Shown here piece after piece: positions 36,495-57,500 of a stretch of DNA of 64,000 bases. Positions within the stretch are counted from its first letter, which is position 1, and the number at the start of each line of letters is the position of its first letter. Made by a program: the position numbers and the translations under genes. Origin of the DNA: Scatophagus argus (lineage: Eukaryota; Chordata; Actinopteri; Scatophagidae). Below the pieces are notes generated by a model. That model saw only the letters and a program-made list of their open reading frames with translations, had not been told where the DNA came from and did not search any database. The DNA lies in NCBI RefSeq assembly GCF_020382885.2, contig NC_058498.1, forward strand, positions 20,551,001-20,615,000, read 5' to 3'.

Positions 36495-39400
36495 ATGGCT
36501 GCTTCAAAGCCAGTCGAGCCGCAGTCCGGCACTGGACTGCCCCGCTGGCAGCTGGCACTGTTAGTCGGGACTCCAATAGTATTGGGAGTGGGGGCGGTTT
36601 ACCTCTGGAATCGCAGCAGGACGAAGGAAAGGAAAGGCACCGGAGAGCGAAAAACACCAGAAGGCAGCGCCAGTCCCGTGCAGGGCCAAGACGGCGCAGC
36701 ACGAGCCACCCGGGAGCAGGAGAACATGGTAACGTTACCGTTGTCTGGAGAGGCCACCTTTCTCCACTGTTTACGCGGTGAAACATTCCCCATATTAGCA
36801 GTATTTCCCTTCCTGCAGTGCGTACGCTTCTCTTACTCAAAATGTCAATGCCGTTAAAGCACCGTCAAGGACACCTAACGCTACTGGCACTGTCAGTGAC
36901 AGCTACCTTCACGAGAGCAAGGCCGATAGCAGCCGGTTCATCGGTGATGGATTAGCCGATGTTAATTGCTAGCTAACCTACCTGCAAGCTAATGTTATCA
37001 GCGTAGCTGTCTAAATAAGTAGTCCGTTTGGAAATTACTACCATTACATACCAGTGAAACAAGCATGGCTGACATAATGTGTAAGTGCAGCTAGTAAAAT
37101 TGACGCTTGTGAGAACAGCATGACAAGATGTCTGTTGACTGTAGCTGATAGCGTAGCTTTTCGTTTCGTTTTGTGTTTTAGCTAACCTTATCTTCGCGGA
37201 AAGTTACAGGCATGGATGATTGTCATTCGAACCAATTTGTTTTAAGTAGAGGCAGTTTAATCAGGTAAATTGTCTATCACTTCACCTACTTCGCTGAATG
37301 GCGCATGGGTAACGCACAGTATCGATGTCTGATTTAGCGGTCAGTACATAACCAGTTCTTGCCGATAGTTTATTCACAGTCGAGGAACAAACAGTCCACC
37401 CTTTTTGGAGTGATTTTGCTCTCTGTCGAATAGTTTTAATATTATTAGTTTTCACCTTAATCCAAACTATAGTATGGCTGTAGTATTTTGTGAGTATGAA
37501 GTCATTTCATCCTGATTGTGAGACATAGGAAATGTGATTTCTAAGCCCTTATCGTCTGACATGAAACAGAACCCATTTGAGGTCTCACGTTTAATTAACG
37601 TGTAGTCATGCAAATGTGCCAGTACATTTTTAGGCATTATTTATCTCAGCAAATTCAAACATTGCTTTTGAAATTATGCACATCCATGACTGTTCAGCTT
37701 TGCAGTTATTCACATTAAATCAGTGTACTGTATGTACGGTTGTTATAAATGGTTTCTAAGCAACTTCGGCCTCTCAATTTGATGCCATTCAATCCTTGGC
37801 AAATGTATGCTGTTCACTTGCACATCTTCTTGAGGTGTATGATGCAAGGGGATTGTTCATTATCTAGACAAACTGTCTTTAGTCTCTTCAGTCCCTAGAC
37901 CAGTCCACTAAGTCAAAGGGGAACTATTTTAATCAACAAATGTTTCCTTTTCACTCTCTCATTTAGAGTCCTCTGGATCGTGCCCAAGCAGCAAAGAACA
38001 AGGGCAACAAGTACTTTAAGGCTGGCAAGTACGAAAACGCCATCCAGTGTTACACAGAAGCCATTAGTCTCTGCCCCACAGAGCAGAAGACTGATTTATC
38101 AACATTTTACCAGAACAGAGCGGCAGCCTACGAACAGCAGGTTAGCAACACATGTTTTGAATCTGTAATTCTGAGAGCAAGATTTTGAGATATCTTCATT
38201 ATGAGTGGTGTCAAATGTCTATTGAAAAAAAAAAAGAAATTCTTAGCATTATACCCATCCCTGGTTGTACTGACAACCTGTACTGATTCTTTCAAAGAAA
38301 TTTCAAAGAAACAATATGTTATATAGATTATTCTTGCATGTCTCCTTTGCAGTAATTCTCACGTTTTCCTCTACATGTCCCTAGAGATATGTAGATGGAA
38401 TGCCACACAGGCCAAAACTTTTCACTCTTCACCAAACTTGAATCAGGAATAGCTGAAGTTTGCCTGTAATGGTGTCAGTGCATGTCCTGTTTTTCTTCTT
38501 ACAATTTAAAGCCAGAAGACAAAACAGTGGTCACTCCTGTTTGGTTAATTTGTAGTAGATTCTGTACAAATCATTAACATCACAAATCTTTGTCTCCTCG
38601 TGTTTGGCTGACGATTTACCTAACAGAGATCAGTGCGACCTGCTGAGGTGATCTGCTCACACATAAGCTGTCCAACCAAAGTATAATGTTGAAACTGTAA
38701 TTAAGTGAAGAAAAGTTGATTGCAGCTGTCAGTAGTGAAATGTCGACAGTGTTTGTTTTATTCTTTTTGATATATTTTGTCATTGAAGAAATGTTTGCGT
38801 TTTTGTCAGTTCTAGGTTGCAGTTTATCAGTTGTGTTTTCACTACTTGTGTTACTGTGCTGTTTGTTTTGGCTACAGATGTTCTGTTTTAAAGATAAGCT
38901 TTATGTATCAGTCTTCAGATATCATTGATTTCTTGGCCAACTCAAAAACACACAGGTCTTTGTCTCCATTGGACCTGTAAGCCTTGTGTGGGCGGTGGAC
39001 CACTGTGTAATTCTGATAGAAGATAACCAGTTTATAACTGTTACTTTAGATGAAATGGACAGAGGTGGTACAGGACTGTTCCCAGGCTGTGGAACTGAAT
39101 CCGCGCTATGTCAAGGCTCTGTTCAGGAGGGCTAAAGCACTGGAGAAACTAGACAACAAGAAGGAGTGCCTAGAAGGTGAGTAACTGGGAAAAAAAATAG
39201 GTTCTTCTACCAGTTTAACTTGAAATGTGTGACTTTTATTTACAGTTGTTTTTGTTCTCTGTGTATCCTCTAGACGTCACAGCAGTGTGTATTCTTGAGG
39301 CCTTCCAGAACCAGCAGAGCATGCTGTTAGCAGATAAAGTGTTAAAACAGCTGGGAAAAGAGAAGGCCAAAGATAAATATAAGGTGTTTATCCGCTGATA

Positions 39401-41932
39401 GCAACCTTTGATTTTAATTTTATGTCTCTGAATTGTCACAATAAACTTTCTTTTTTTAAACGTCTTTTCTTTAGAACCGTGAACCGATGATGCCCTCTCC
39501 TCAGTTCATCAAATCCTACTTTAGCTCGTTCACTGATGACATCATTTCTCAGCCCCTGCAAAAGGGGGAGAAAAAAGACGAAGACAAGGACAAGGAGGGC
39601 GAGACAGCTGAGGTCACTGCCAGGTCAGAGAATGTTTACTCAGTATCTATTTAATTGGTACACTCATTTTGTAGCAGAAGGGACAGGGGAAGTGGTGGCA
39701 TAGACAAAGATGTTGTGAACATTTCACAAGGGTCTTTGTCCCTGTGTTGACTTGACTTGTTTTTATGCCTCCGTGCCAGCAATGGCAATGGCTCGAGGTA
39801 TTGCTTTTGGGTTGTCTGTCCATCATATTCATGGGAATCACTTGAGGGAATTTCTTCAAATTTACCACAAATATTTACTTGGACTCAAAGGTAAACTGAT
39901 TAGATTTTGGTGGTCAGAGATCACTGTGACCTCATAAAACACGTTTTTAGCCATAATTCAAGAATTCATTCACTACTCATGACAACATTTCATAACCTGT
40001 TAGACAAGTAGGAATATTAACCAACTGTTGATGTTAGATAAAAATTCAGGGTATCAAGTAAATCTTCAGGATAAATCCATCAAATTCAGTGCTGTCCCAA
40101 CAGACAGATTTAAGCATGGACCAGAATCAGCTTTATTGGCCAAGCATGTGTACACATATGCAAAAGTTTTCCGATGCAGTAAGGAAAAACAGTACTCTGT
40201 TGTTGGCAAACTGTGAATTATCACTTGGTAGATTTACACTTTTCCTCATTAGTTATTTTCACCTCTTTAGCTCTGGGTACCTGAAGGCAAAGCAGTACAT
40301 GGAGGAGGAGAACTATGACAAAATCATCAGTGAATGCACCAAGGAGATCGAGTCAGGTGGTCGATACACTGCCGAGGCCCTCCTGCTGCGTGCCACATTC
40401 TACCTGCTGATTGGTAACGCTACTGCAGCTCAGCCTGATTTGGACCGGGTAATCAACATGAAGGACGCCAATGTGAAGGTATGGACTTTAGCTGCATACT
40501 GGAATAGTGGATAAGTACGTCTTGTAGGGACTTCAAACTCAAACTGTACAATTGTCTATTTTTTACAGCTACGAGCCAATGCTTTGATCAAGCGTGGAAG
40601 CATGTACATGCAGCAGCAGCAGCCTCTCCTCTCTACACAGGATTTCAACATGGCGGCCGAGATCGACACACGCAACCCTGATGTTTATCATCACAGGGGT
40701 CAGGTAGTGGCTGAACTGCGTCTTTTAAGTTTGCTGCCTAATTGGCTGTCAGTTGACATCTACTGCCTTACTGTTTGAAATACCTAGTCCTATTCAAAAT
40801 TTGTGCTTCTCCTCAGCTGAAAATTCTGCTGGACCAGGTGGATGAGGCAGTGGGAGACTTTGATGAGTGTATCCTGCTCAGGCCTGATTCTGCTCTCGCT
40901 CAGGCACAGAAATGTTTCGCTCTTGTAAGTAATCACCCAAACCCAGAAAAAATTTTTAAAAGCGTGTTGCAGTGTTTCACTTTTCTAGTAAACAGAATAT
41001 GTTATTTTAATCTGTGACCTGTAGCTTTAATGCCTGCTACAAATCACGATTAGCTGCTGAGTTTGTTGTTTCTTATGTTCTTCAGTACAGACAAGCATAT
41101 ACTGGAAACAACCCATCACAAGTACAGACAGCCATGGACGGCTTTGAGGATGTTATCAGAAGATTCCCAAAGTGTGCAGAAGGCTACGCTCTTTATGCTC
41201 AGGTACAAAATCAAAAGTTTGATTTTCTATTTACACATCAGTGGGTGCTTTGGTACAAATGTGCTGTCTGTTTTGCAATATGTTATTAGCTGTTGAGTCT
41301 AATTCAGACAGGAAATAGCATAGCAATATTGTTGTGTATTCAACATGTATAATATGATTGTGCATTCTTCAGGCTTTGACTGATCAGCAGCAGTTTGGAA
41401 AAGCAGATGAGATGTATGACAAGTGCATTGAACTGGAACCAGACAATGCTACCACATATGTCCACAAGGGGTAGGCTTTTTTCCTTTTATCAAGTTATAG
41501 TGTTTATTTAACATTTGATACATTTGTGTACATTAGTTATCAGTTGTTAAATGGCCACTATACCCTATATCCAGTTTGTTACAGCTTCAGTGGAAACAAG
41601 ACCTTGACTTGGGCCTAGAGCTCATCAGTAAGGCCATTGAAATTGACAACAAATGTGACTTTGCCTATGAAACTATGGGAACCATTGAAGTTCAAAGGTG
41701 AGTTCAACAATTTGTTTACAATCCATGCATTAAAGACTTCTTGGAATGTCTAAAATAACCAGTAAATTTTCTTTTCAGGGGCAATCTGGACAAGGCAATA
41801 GAAATGTTCAACAAGGCAATTAACCTAGCCAAGTCAGAGATGGAGATGGCCCATTTGTACTCGTTATGTGATGCAGCATACGCCCAGACTGAAGTGGCAA
41901 GGAAGTATGGGCTGAAACCTCCAACACTGTAA
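36495..41932 (+). CDS. tomm70: Mitochondrial import receptor subunit TOM70
   Basis: Outer-membrane receptor that takes hydrophobic precursors from Hsp70/Hsp90 and passes them to the TOM pore (family knowledge). Twelve exons join in phase: 36495-36728, 37967-38140, 39050-39176, 39274-39383, 39475-39623, 40271-40478, 40569-40703, 40817-40924, 41086-41202, 41373-41470, 41575-41697 and 41779-41932. The total is 578 residues (human 608; the N-terminus is shorter here). A single membrane anchor covers about residues 18-38 (WQLALLVGTPIVLGVGAVYL), followed by a basic and low-complexity linker. Tandem TPR helices start at AKNKGNKYFKAGKYENAIQC, which is the clamp for the chaperone EEVD tail. An acidic/lysine insert (KGEKKDEDKDKEG) separates the N- and C-terminal TPR groups. 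The end, ARKYGLKPPTL, is identical to human from KYGL on. The start is the first ATG after a GC-rich leader and is followed directly by the anchor. Confidence 0.97.
39755..39990 (+). repeat. Dispersed teleost repeat in tomm70 intron 5
   Basis: Reads 'ttttatgcctccgtgccagc', 'gggaatttcttcaaatttac' and 'tggtggtcagagatcactgt'. I recognise this as a sequence recurring in many teleost genomes. Its class is not certain, and no terminal repeats were seen. Confidence 0.55.
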
Positions 41933-43464
41933 CATCTCTTCCAGCTGGTCGCCAATCTCTTTATTGCTCAACCTAACTGTATTAAAAGTGCAACTGTCTG
42001 ATTTAACTTTGATTCGAGTACTGGATTATGAGGTAAAAAAAAAAGGAACAGCCCCGAATATATACCATGTTTACATCACATTAAAAGAAGTTTGTTAATG
42101 CAGAAAGAGGGATTTCTATTTAGTCAAGTCACAGCTGTGATCCAGGCCTCTGGTTGACTTAGTGGTCTGTCATGGTGGGAGTAGGGTGTGAGTTTAACAG
42201 CACAGCGCTTAGCTGGTGATTCATCCAGAACATTGCCATCAAAACCTTTTATTACCCAGAATAAAGAGAAAGACTGTGTCATCCAGAGAGGGAAAAAATA
42301 CATGAATGGCCATGTATACCTGTCTAAATTAATAGTTACCATGTAAAATGAAAGAGAATTGTGTATGCAGCCTGTTCAACCAATTTCTGACTTTGACTTT
42401 TGTGACACTTTTAAATCTACAGAAAATACTGTGAGAGCTTTATATAGTTCTAATGGACTGTTCACTCGTTAATTTATGCTGATCTAAAGTGGTTATGTCC
42501 TCTCACATTATAACATACATTTTCAGTTCTGAATGCAAGATTAAAATTCTAGTCAAGTGTGTAATGTCTTCGTTTGTAATGCTGGAATTGATCCCATGGA
42601 CACTGAGCAACGGAAGGCTTAGTTTGCTTCCTAAAGGTTTTTTGTTTTTGTTTTTTTTTAATCGTGGGATTGCCTGCTGTCTTTTTTTATATATATATAT
42701 ACTTTGTGCAGCATGTTCACTTTATAATTAAAAATGCAATGCTCGTGCTGTCTTGAACACTAGGAAAACCCCAGCTATAAGAGACTTTGCGCAAAACATT
42801 TTGGTTTAGAAAAACTTTAACAACCTTGTCTCTAGTTTTTGAAAATGTTATTTTTGGATTGCCTCTAGCTTCAGAAGATGTCACAGGGATTTGGATATTC
42901 AGTGTTTTTTCCTAGCTTTGTTTGAGAAACTTGATTTATTTTCTATTTTATTGTAAAATGATTGTTTTTCATGCTACATTCGGTTTCATCTTTTCACAGT
43001 AAACTCAAGACAGTGGGATTTTTCCTTTCCTCTTCAAATTTTATTCACACAACCCAAGCATTGGTGTTTCCAGGCCACACACAGCTGTGTGCTGCTCAAG
43101 TACTTTTATTTAAAAAAAATAATAGTAATAAAAATAGCCACCACTGCTGAAGATGTGTTTGGAAAATTTTTGGTGTTTAGAAAACTTAATTCAGATCGCC
43201 CTGTCATGTTTGTTCGTTTAGCAGCAGTAATGGCTAATTTTATTGAATGTGTGGTAGTACCAAGGAAACAAATGCATTCCAAGCTGCAGCCGGTGACGAC
43301 TGCTCAACAAAAATCCTCTTTCTTAAACTTACAACATGCATCCACACTTGTGAAATTCATGCTACTGTCAACAGTTAATCTAAACTTTGGCTGTTTGATA
43401 GATATTACCCTGACATTCATCAGTGACATGTATGGTGACCAAAGTGAAAAAGAATATAAATCCT

Positions 43465-43470
43465 AATAAA
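43465..43470 (+). terminator. tomm70 polyadenylation signal
   Basis: AATAAA about 1.5 kb after the stop codon, the best-placed signal before the next promoter. Earlier weaker signals are possible. Confidence 0.5.
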
Positions 43471-43731
43471 GTTACATTTCCTGGAATGAATTTAACCTTT
43501 TAAAATTTATTGTAGCCTTACATTCTGCATAAATGCACTGAAAACTGTCTTCTGTGACTTCGTTCACTGTTTCCATGCTCTTGAACGTTTTTTTTTTATT
43601 TGCTCAGTTTTCATGTTGATCTGTAACATTATATGAGTAAGTATTTGGTTTTCATTAAATGTGATACATCTCATGAAACCGACGTGTAACCTGTTCCACC
43701 CTCAAAAAAAGCAACTTAATAGCCGCTGCTG

Positions 43732-43745
43732 CTGCCACCTACAGG
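43732..43745 (-). promoter_or_regulatory. CTCF-like motif between tomm70 and tbc1d23
   Basis: The minus strand reads CCTGTAGGTGGCAG, 13 of 14 positions of the CTCF core consensus. It has the same orientation as the motif at 35966. Confidence 0.35.
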
Positions 43746-44233
43746 CAAACACGGTAGCAGCTGCTGCTTTAAATGTGACACATGTGACCCCTGCAGGCAC
43801 AGTGTTACTACTTCATTTTCATATCTACTTTCGACTTTAAAGTGAAAGAACTAAGAAAATTGTAACCCTCTGGGTATTAAGCATTGAAACAGATATTCAG
43901 TTTAGCTTTCTATTAGGCTTTCTCAGATAGTTTACTGTTTGACAACAACTAAACCTACATGTCACAGGAAAGATGCTGGTATGAATAACAAGATTAATTA
44001 TGGCTAATTCCATTTAGCTACTTCAGTTTCAGACTCTTACTATTGAGCATGCTCCAATGATTATAAACACGGTAAGCGAAGTGATCACTTCTTGCTGCTG
44101 GTTTGCTCTGGCCTCTGCACCCATCTTTGATAAATCACTATCCTAGCGCGCCCCCGACGTTCTTATTATTGACAGCACTGCGCGACAGATCGGTCGAGTT
44201 GACGGCGTTTGACGTAACATCGTCACCAGAACA

Positions 44234-52098
<7,865 letters not shown>

Positions 52099-54548
52099 AG
52101 GAAGATGACGGGGTCGTGATGGCCTGCCGTGACAAAAACTGTAAGAAGATGCTCTGTTTGCCAAGAGTGAAACCTTCTCCTGCTCTCCCTCCTGGACAGA
52201 TCCAGTGCAGTGTTGACTGTGAAGCCCGTGTTGTCTATGTTTGGGACATGGGGACACACTGCTGACTGCAGCCCTGTGGGACAGGCTGTGTGTGATGAAA
52301 TACTTAGGTGCTCCGTAGTCATCCAGTCATCCTCTTCTACTAATTTAAACAATATTAGTTATGTATGTTTTTCTTTATTACTAATTGCAATTCCACTATG
52401 GCAACTTCCCTCTGGCCTTAACGTAGCGTACTGACTGATCTGTTCAATCATTACATGACTACATGACCTTTTCCTTTGACTCAGCTCTAACACATTTGTT
52501 TTGTATTGCAGCTCAGTCTCTTAATTTGTTCTTCTTCTGTAGATTTAATAATCGCGGTTCTGCTCTAACAAGACCCACCCCCCCCCCCAAAATAAATGAG
52601 CAGTGCTGGCGCATGAGGCAGGTTTCCTACCGCACCATCTGTTTTTGATAACTCTTATTTTCCAGCAGGCAGCCTTAAATAGACATTATTTGAGGACATT
52701 TATAAATATGTGATGTAAATATTGTGTTAATTGCTCTGTATCAGTTCAGACCTTTGACCTTGTCATTTTGAAAGCATATCCTGATAGTACCAGTCCCCTT
52801 TCTTAGAATAAGGAGTAGGCCTTTTACAGTTTCTGGGAGATACTTTATTCTCTGCTTTTTCATATAATAATGAATAAACCTCATTTCATAGCAAAGTGAT
52901 GTAGCTCTCTGTAAGCCCCTCTGGAATACATGAGTATTACAACAGTTATTGTTGTTATTAAGCGCCTGAGCACCTCAGTATTTTTCCATCCCATTCAAAT
53001 TCAGTATGTTAATTATTTTCTGAGGTAATTTAATAAAAATGTCCAAGTGAAATGGTTATGTTAACATCTGGATGGCTGTTACCTTCCTGAAGCAACACCG
53101 TGCTAACTTCTACTTATTCAGAAAGTAAAGGACTGTGCTTTGCACTTTAAAGCACAGCTTTGAAAGGCATGAAAAGAAAATGTGTAAAAAGTAAAGTCAT
53201 TATATGTCTGTGTTTTCAAATCAGTCTGTCTACTCCATTGTATTAGTGGAAGCTAAGCAGTTTGGGTTTGTTTGCCGCTGTTGCCTTGGGCCTCATGCCT
53301 GTGATGTGTGATATAGGCACCAGCACTGGCAACATATCACAGTATATTGCTACTTCTTCTCTGACATTTACTTTGTTTTGGACATTTCCTTGCTGCGTTC
53401 TTTCTTACTTATTCATTTGCTTTGAAGTCCAGTTGTATAGGCAGCCTGGGTTTAAGTGTCAAAGCCTTTAAAGTGATGCAGCACCTTCCTGACAGCTCCG
53501 GTTAAAACTTGTGTCCAGAGAAGGTTGTATTTTGTTTTTACACTAAAATGAAATGAGGGGAGAGTTGGGTGTAAAATATATATGGCACATTTAAAATATG
53601 GGCAACAGAAACCAAAACTTGAAGACTAACGAATCTGGTCTTTTTTTCATTCCAGTCTTTCATAGCCTTCCTGTGTAATCCATGCTTTGTGTTGTAATTT
53701 TGTGATATTCTTCAGTACTGACTGAAACATCCTTGACTGGGAGTCTTTATATTACTGTAACATCACTGGCAAAGGATATCACCACTAGTCGAAATGCAAC
53801 ATGTCTCAAGTGTAATTTGCACCTTAATGTACTGCTATTATTTTCTAAACATTTCTGTTTTTAATAAATGGAGATTATTCGACTGCACCTGTCTAGGTAT
53901 AGTCATTCATCCACTGTTATTATGTCTATAAAAATAGTGGTTATATATTTGTGGCTTCTACAACACAGGCCTTTCACCGTACACTTTCTTCCTGTGTTGG
54001 AAAGTTGCTTTTTACAAAACAACTGCTGTCACATGTAGAACAAAAAGAAGCTTCACACAGATGTTTTATGTCTGATTATAGTAGACAAGTCATAGATGAA
54101 CAGTAACATTCTGTGGTTTAGCTCTCTATTATGTCTATGGTTTAGCTGCTTTACCCAAACTGTAGTTAGAAGTCACTGCTGATTGGATCAAAAACAGGGG
54201 AAAGACTAGCACTGAAACCGGATTGGCAGCTGAACTCCCACCCTCCTGCAGACGTAGCGTCGCCTTTCAACTTCACAATAAAGGTTCTGAATTTTACATA
54301 AGCTCTAGCATATATCGTAGAGCGACTTTAAGTAAGAAAAAATGTCGATTTAAGTTTACAAAAGGTCACTATTATTGCTCTGTATTCCTGTATGTTGTTT
54401 TACTGGACTCCCTATGGTCCGTGTCAGTACTACAGACTATTATTTTGAAAGCCAAAAAGCCACCCGGAATCACATGACCTGTCTGTCAGCTCTGTATGGT
54501 GAAACCAAACAAGACAACTCTGCATACATGTCCACTTTAGCAAAAGCA
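52099..54548. other. tbc1d23 3' UTR and nit2 upstream region
   Basis: Long AT-rich 3' UTR with AATAAA at 52873-52878 and again at 53863-53868, suggesting alternative polyadenylation. The last few hundred bases before 54549 must hold the nit2 promoter. ORFs here are short and unrelated to known families. Confidence 0.55.
53863..53868 (+). terminator. tbc1d23 distal polyadenylation signal
   Basis: AATAAA about 1.77 kb after the stop codon, before the sequence changes character. The proximal AATAAA at 52873-52878 is an alternative. Confidence 0.45.
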
Positions 54549-57500
54549 ATGTCCAGTAAGTTCAAAGTTCTCTTTTTTTTTATTTCACTGAAAATGTAGG
54601 CAATTAATATGCACATTCAAACGACTCCATTTGCAATTTAATAACTCCTCAACGTGTCGACACTGCACAGTTATAAAGTCGTAGGTACCCAAATTCACTG
54701 GCGGTCTGTTGTTTTGTCAAGAGTTCCGTCTGGCCGTGGTCCAGCTGCAGGTGACGAGCGTCAAGGCGGACAACCTGAGCAGAGCCCGGAGGCTGGTGAA
54801 GGAAGCTGCGGGACAAGGCAGCAAAGTGGTGCTGCTGCCGGTGAGGAGTCCGATGAGGGGATAGCAGGGCAACCTGGGGCAAATTTGCTGTCCCATAAAA
54901 TGTGGACCTTTTCATTTTGAGTGTCGTTGCATAGTCGCTTCAATTAGACTTAATTGTTACATATATTATCAAAACAAAGGAGGTGGGACAGCAAAGGCTC
55001 ACCACATCACAAGCAGCGTTCAGAAAAATCAAACTTTGTTAATGAATGAAACACAAGCACATTAAGCAATACGTACTTGCCATACTACAACTTTGTCAAA
55101 ATTTTGTTTTTTTTACTTCTGTACAAAATGCTCACACCTTTTTGATGACTTACTTCTGTTCCGTCTAAAAACACTTATTTTGTTGTGCAACAGTTTAGTT
55201 ATGTTTTACCAGGTCAAGCTATGATGGAGCTGGTTACAGAATCAGCAAATTATGTCAATTTGTGCTTGTTGTCTCAGTCTTTCTGGAGCTGGTTGGTTCA
55301 TTGTGAAACCTTTTTTGATCATTATTTTTGAGTTACAAGATTTGAGTATGTAGTGGTTTTCTTCCATCCATCCATCTGTTTTCTATACTGCTTAACCCTC
55401 AGAGTCACGGGGGCCTGCCTATCCCAGCTGACTACAGGCGGGAGGCGGGGTACACCCTGGACTGGTCACCAGTCAATCGCAGGGCAGATACACAGAGACA
55501 GACAACCACATACACACACACACACACAAACAAACAAACCTAGAGGCAATGTAGAGTAACCTAATGTGCATGTCTTTGGGATTGTGGGAGGAAGCCGGAG
55601 AACCCGGAGAAAAACCCCACACAGGCACAGGGAGAACATGCAAACTCCACACAGAAGGGCCCAGACGGGGATTCGAACCTAGAACCCTCTTGCTATGAGG
55701 CGACAATGCTAACCTGCTAACCACCGCACCACCATGCTGCCTTAGTTGTTTTCTGTTACAATTTAAAGGATCCTTCACCAGCTTCCCACAGGAAAAGAGA
55801 GAGTCAAGAGGTCAAATCCTGACTCTCAGTGTATGTCTCTGAGTCCAAGATTCATCAACAGTCCACACCTCCTGCTGTAAAACTAACGCTTTCTCGGTCA
55901 TTAACACAGGAATGCTTCAATTCTCCATATGGGACCAGCTTCTTTGCTACGTATGCTGAGAAGATCCCTGGAGAGTCCACTCAGGTGCTGTCGGAGGCGG
56001 CGAAGGAGAACAAGGTGTATCTGGTGGGAGGTAGAGAAGCATCTGTGGCTGTGTTAACACATATAACAGGGTCCAGAGAGGAGCAGAAGCATATTCCTCT
56101 ACTGTAAATGTACATTGGGACCATGTTTGATAAATGTGACAAACTACAAGACTGGAGAAAAGTATGGCAGCCAAGAGTGGCCGTAACTGCTGTTATCTAT
56201 TTAATCCTGTTATGTCAAGATCATGACTTCATAGTTCTGTTTTCTTGGGATATTGCAGTAGTTTTCTTGTGATAGTGATTTCATTAGCTCATTATTTTGA
56301 AAAAACAAGAGATTATTTTCTTGAGTTAACAAAAGCAGAATCAAAAGCCTGGGCCGTAATGTAACTGAGGCTAATTTCTTATTGCACATACTTTCTGTAG
56401 GTGTTATGCCCGTATTACATTAATTCATCTAAAATCTCAGTGTTGAAGATTTTGGTATTACTGACACAGAGTTAAAGCCTGACAGCAGCTAAGTTAATAA
56501 ATAATCTCAGTTAAGCCATCTGAAATATTGTGTGTACTCACCTTTAAAGGCAGAAAAATGGGAGAACAGTTTTTGGGGCTAATTACATTCAAGGAAGTGG
56601 TGTAAAGGAACTTCGAAACTGCATTTAAAAAATCAACAGTAAAATCTGTTCTACCGTGTGACTTGCAGGATCCATCCCTGAAGAGGACGGAGGAAAGTTG
56701 TACAACAGCTGTACAGTGTTCAGTCCTGACGGAGAGCTGATTCTCAAACACAGGAAGGTGCGTGTGCATCAACTACAGCACTCTGTCTAAACTACTTAAT
56801 GATCTCGTAGAAATCTTAGAATGATTTTCGCCGCCACAAACTGCTTGTCTTCATCTTTAAACTTTTACTTCTTCAAGATTCACCTCTTTGACATCGACGT
56901 TCCGGGGAAAATTCGCTTCCAGGAGTCTGAGACGCTGAGCCCAGGCAACAGTTTGTCAATTTTCGAAACGCGTAAGCGACTTCTCCCGTCTCTTCCCCCG
57001 TATTCTTCCCCGCAGACGGACAAGCATCACATCACTAACATGTCTTCTCTGTTCCTCCTCCTGCAGCGTACTGTAAAGTGGGTGTGGGGATTTGCTATGA
57101 CATGAGGTTTGCAGAGCTTGCACAGATCTATAGCAGGAAAGGTAAGTGACTGATGAGACTGTGCTCATGGCATCAACTGTTCCTGGTGGCGTGCAGGACA
57201 GCTGATCAGGTTGTCTATTTGTCTTCAGGCTGTCAGCTGCTGGTCTACCCTGGAGCCTTCAACATGACGACTGGCCCATCCCACTGGGAGCTCCTTCAGA
57301 GGGGGAGGTCAGACTGGGAGTACTAGAATCATTTAGCAACTGAAAAATACTTATTGGAATGAACCAAATATCTTATATAGGTGTATATACATTATGTCAC
57401 CCAAAAACCCAGGCATGAATACACCCTACACCATGTAATATGATTAGAGTCACATGAGATGACATAATGTCATCAGTGGAGGATGAGGAACAGAAAGGAT

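Larger units (their letters stand above)
41933..44233. other. tomm70 3' UTR and tbc1d23 promoter
   Basis: AT-rich 3' UTR runs from the tomm70 stop to an AATAAA at 43465-43470. A CTCF-like motif lies at 43732. The last 150 bases before the tbc1d23 ATG are GC-richer and likely its promoter. The 125-residue ORF at 43089-43466 lies in the UTR and has no family resemblance. Confidence 0.6.

Noticed and set aside
43089-43466. 125-residue ORF after tomm70
   Set aside because: It lies in the tomm70 3' UTR, ends just before the polyadenylation signal, and has no recognisable domain.
55669-55742. tRNA-like sequence with box A and box B
   Set aside because: It is the head of a SINE with target-site duplication and tail, not a functional tRNA gene; no cloverleaf is intact.
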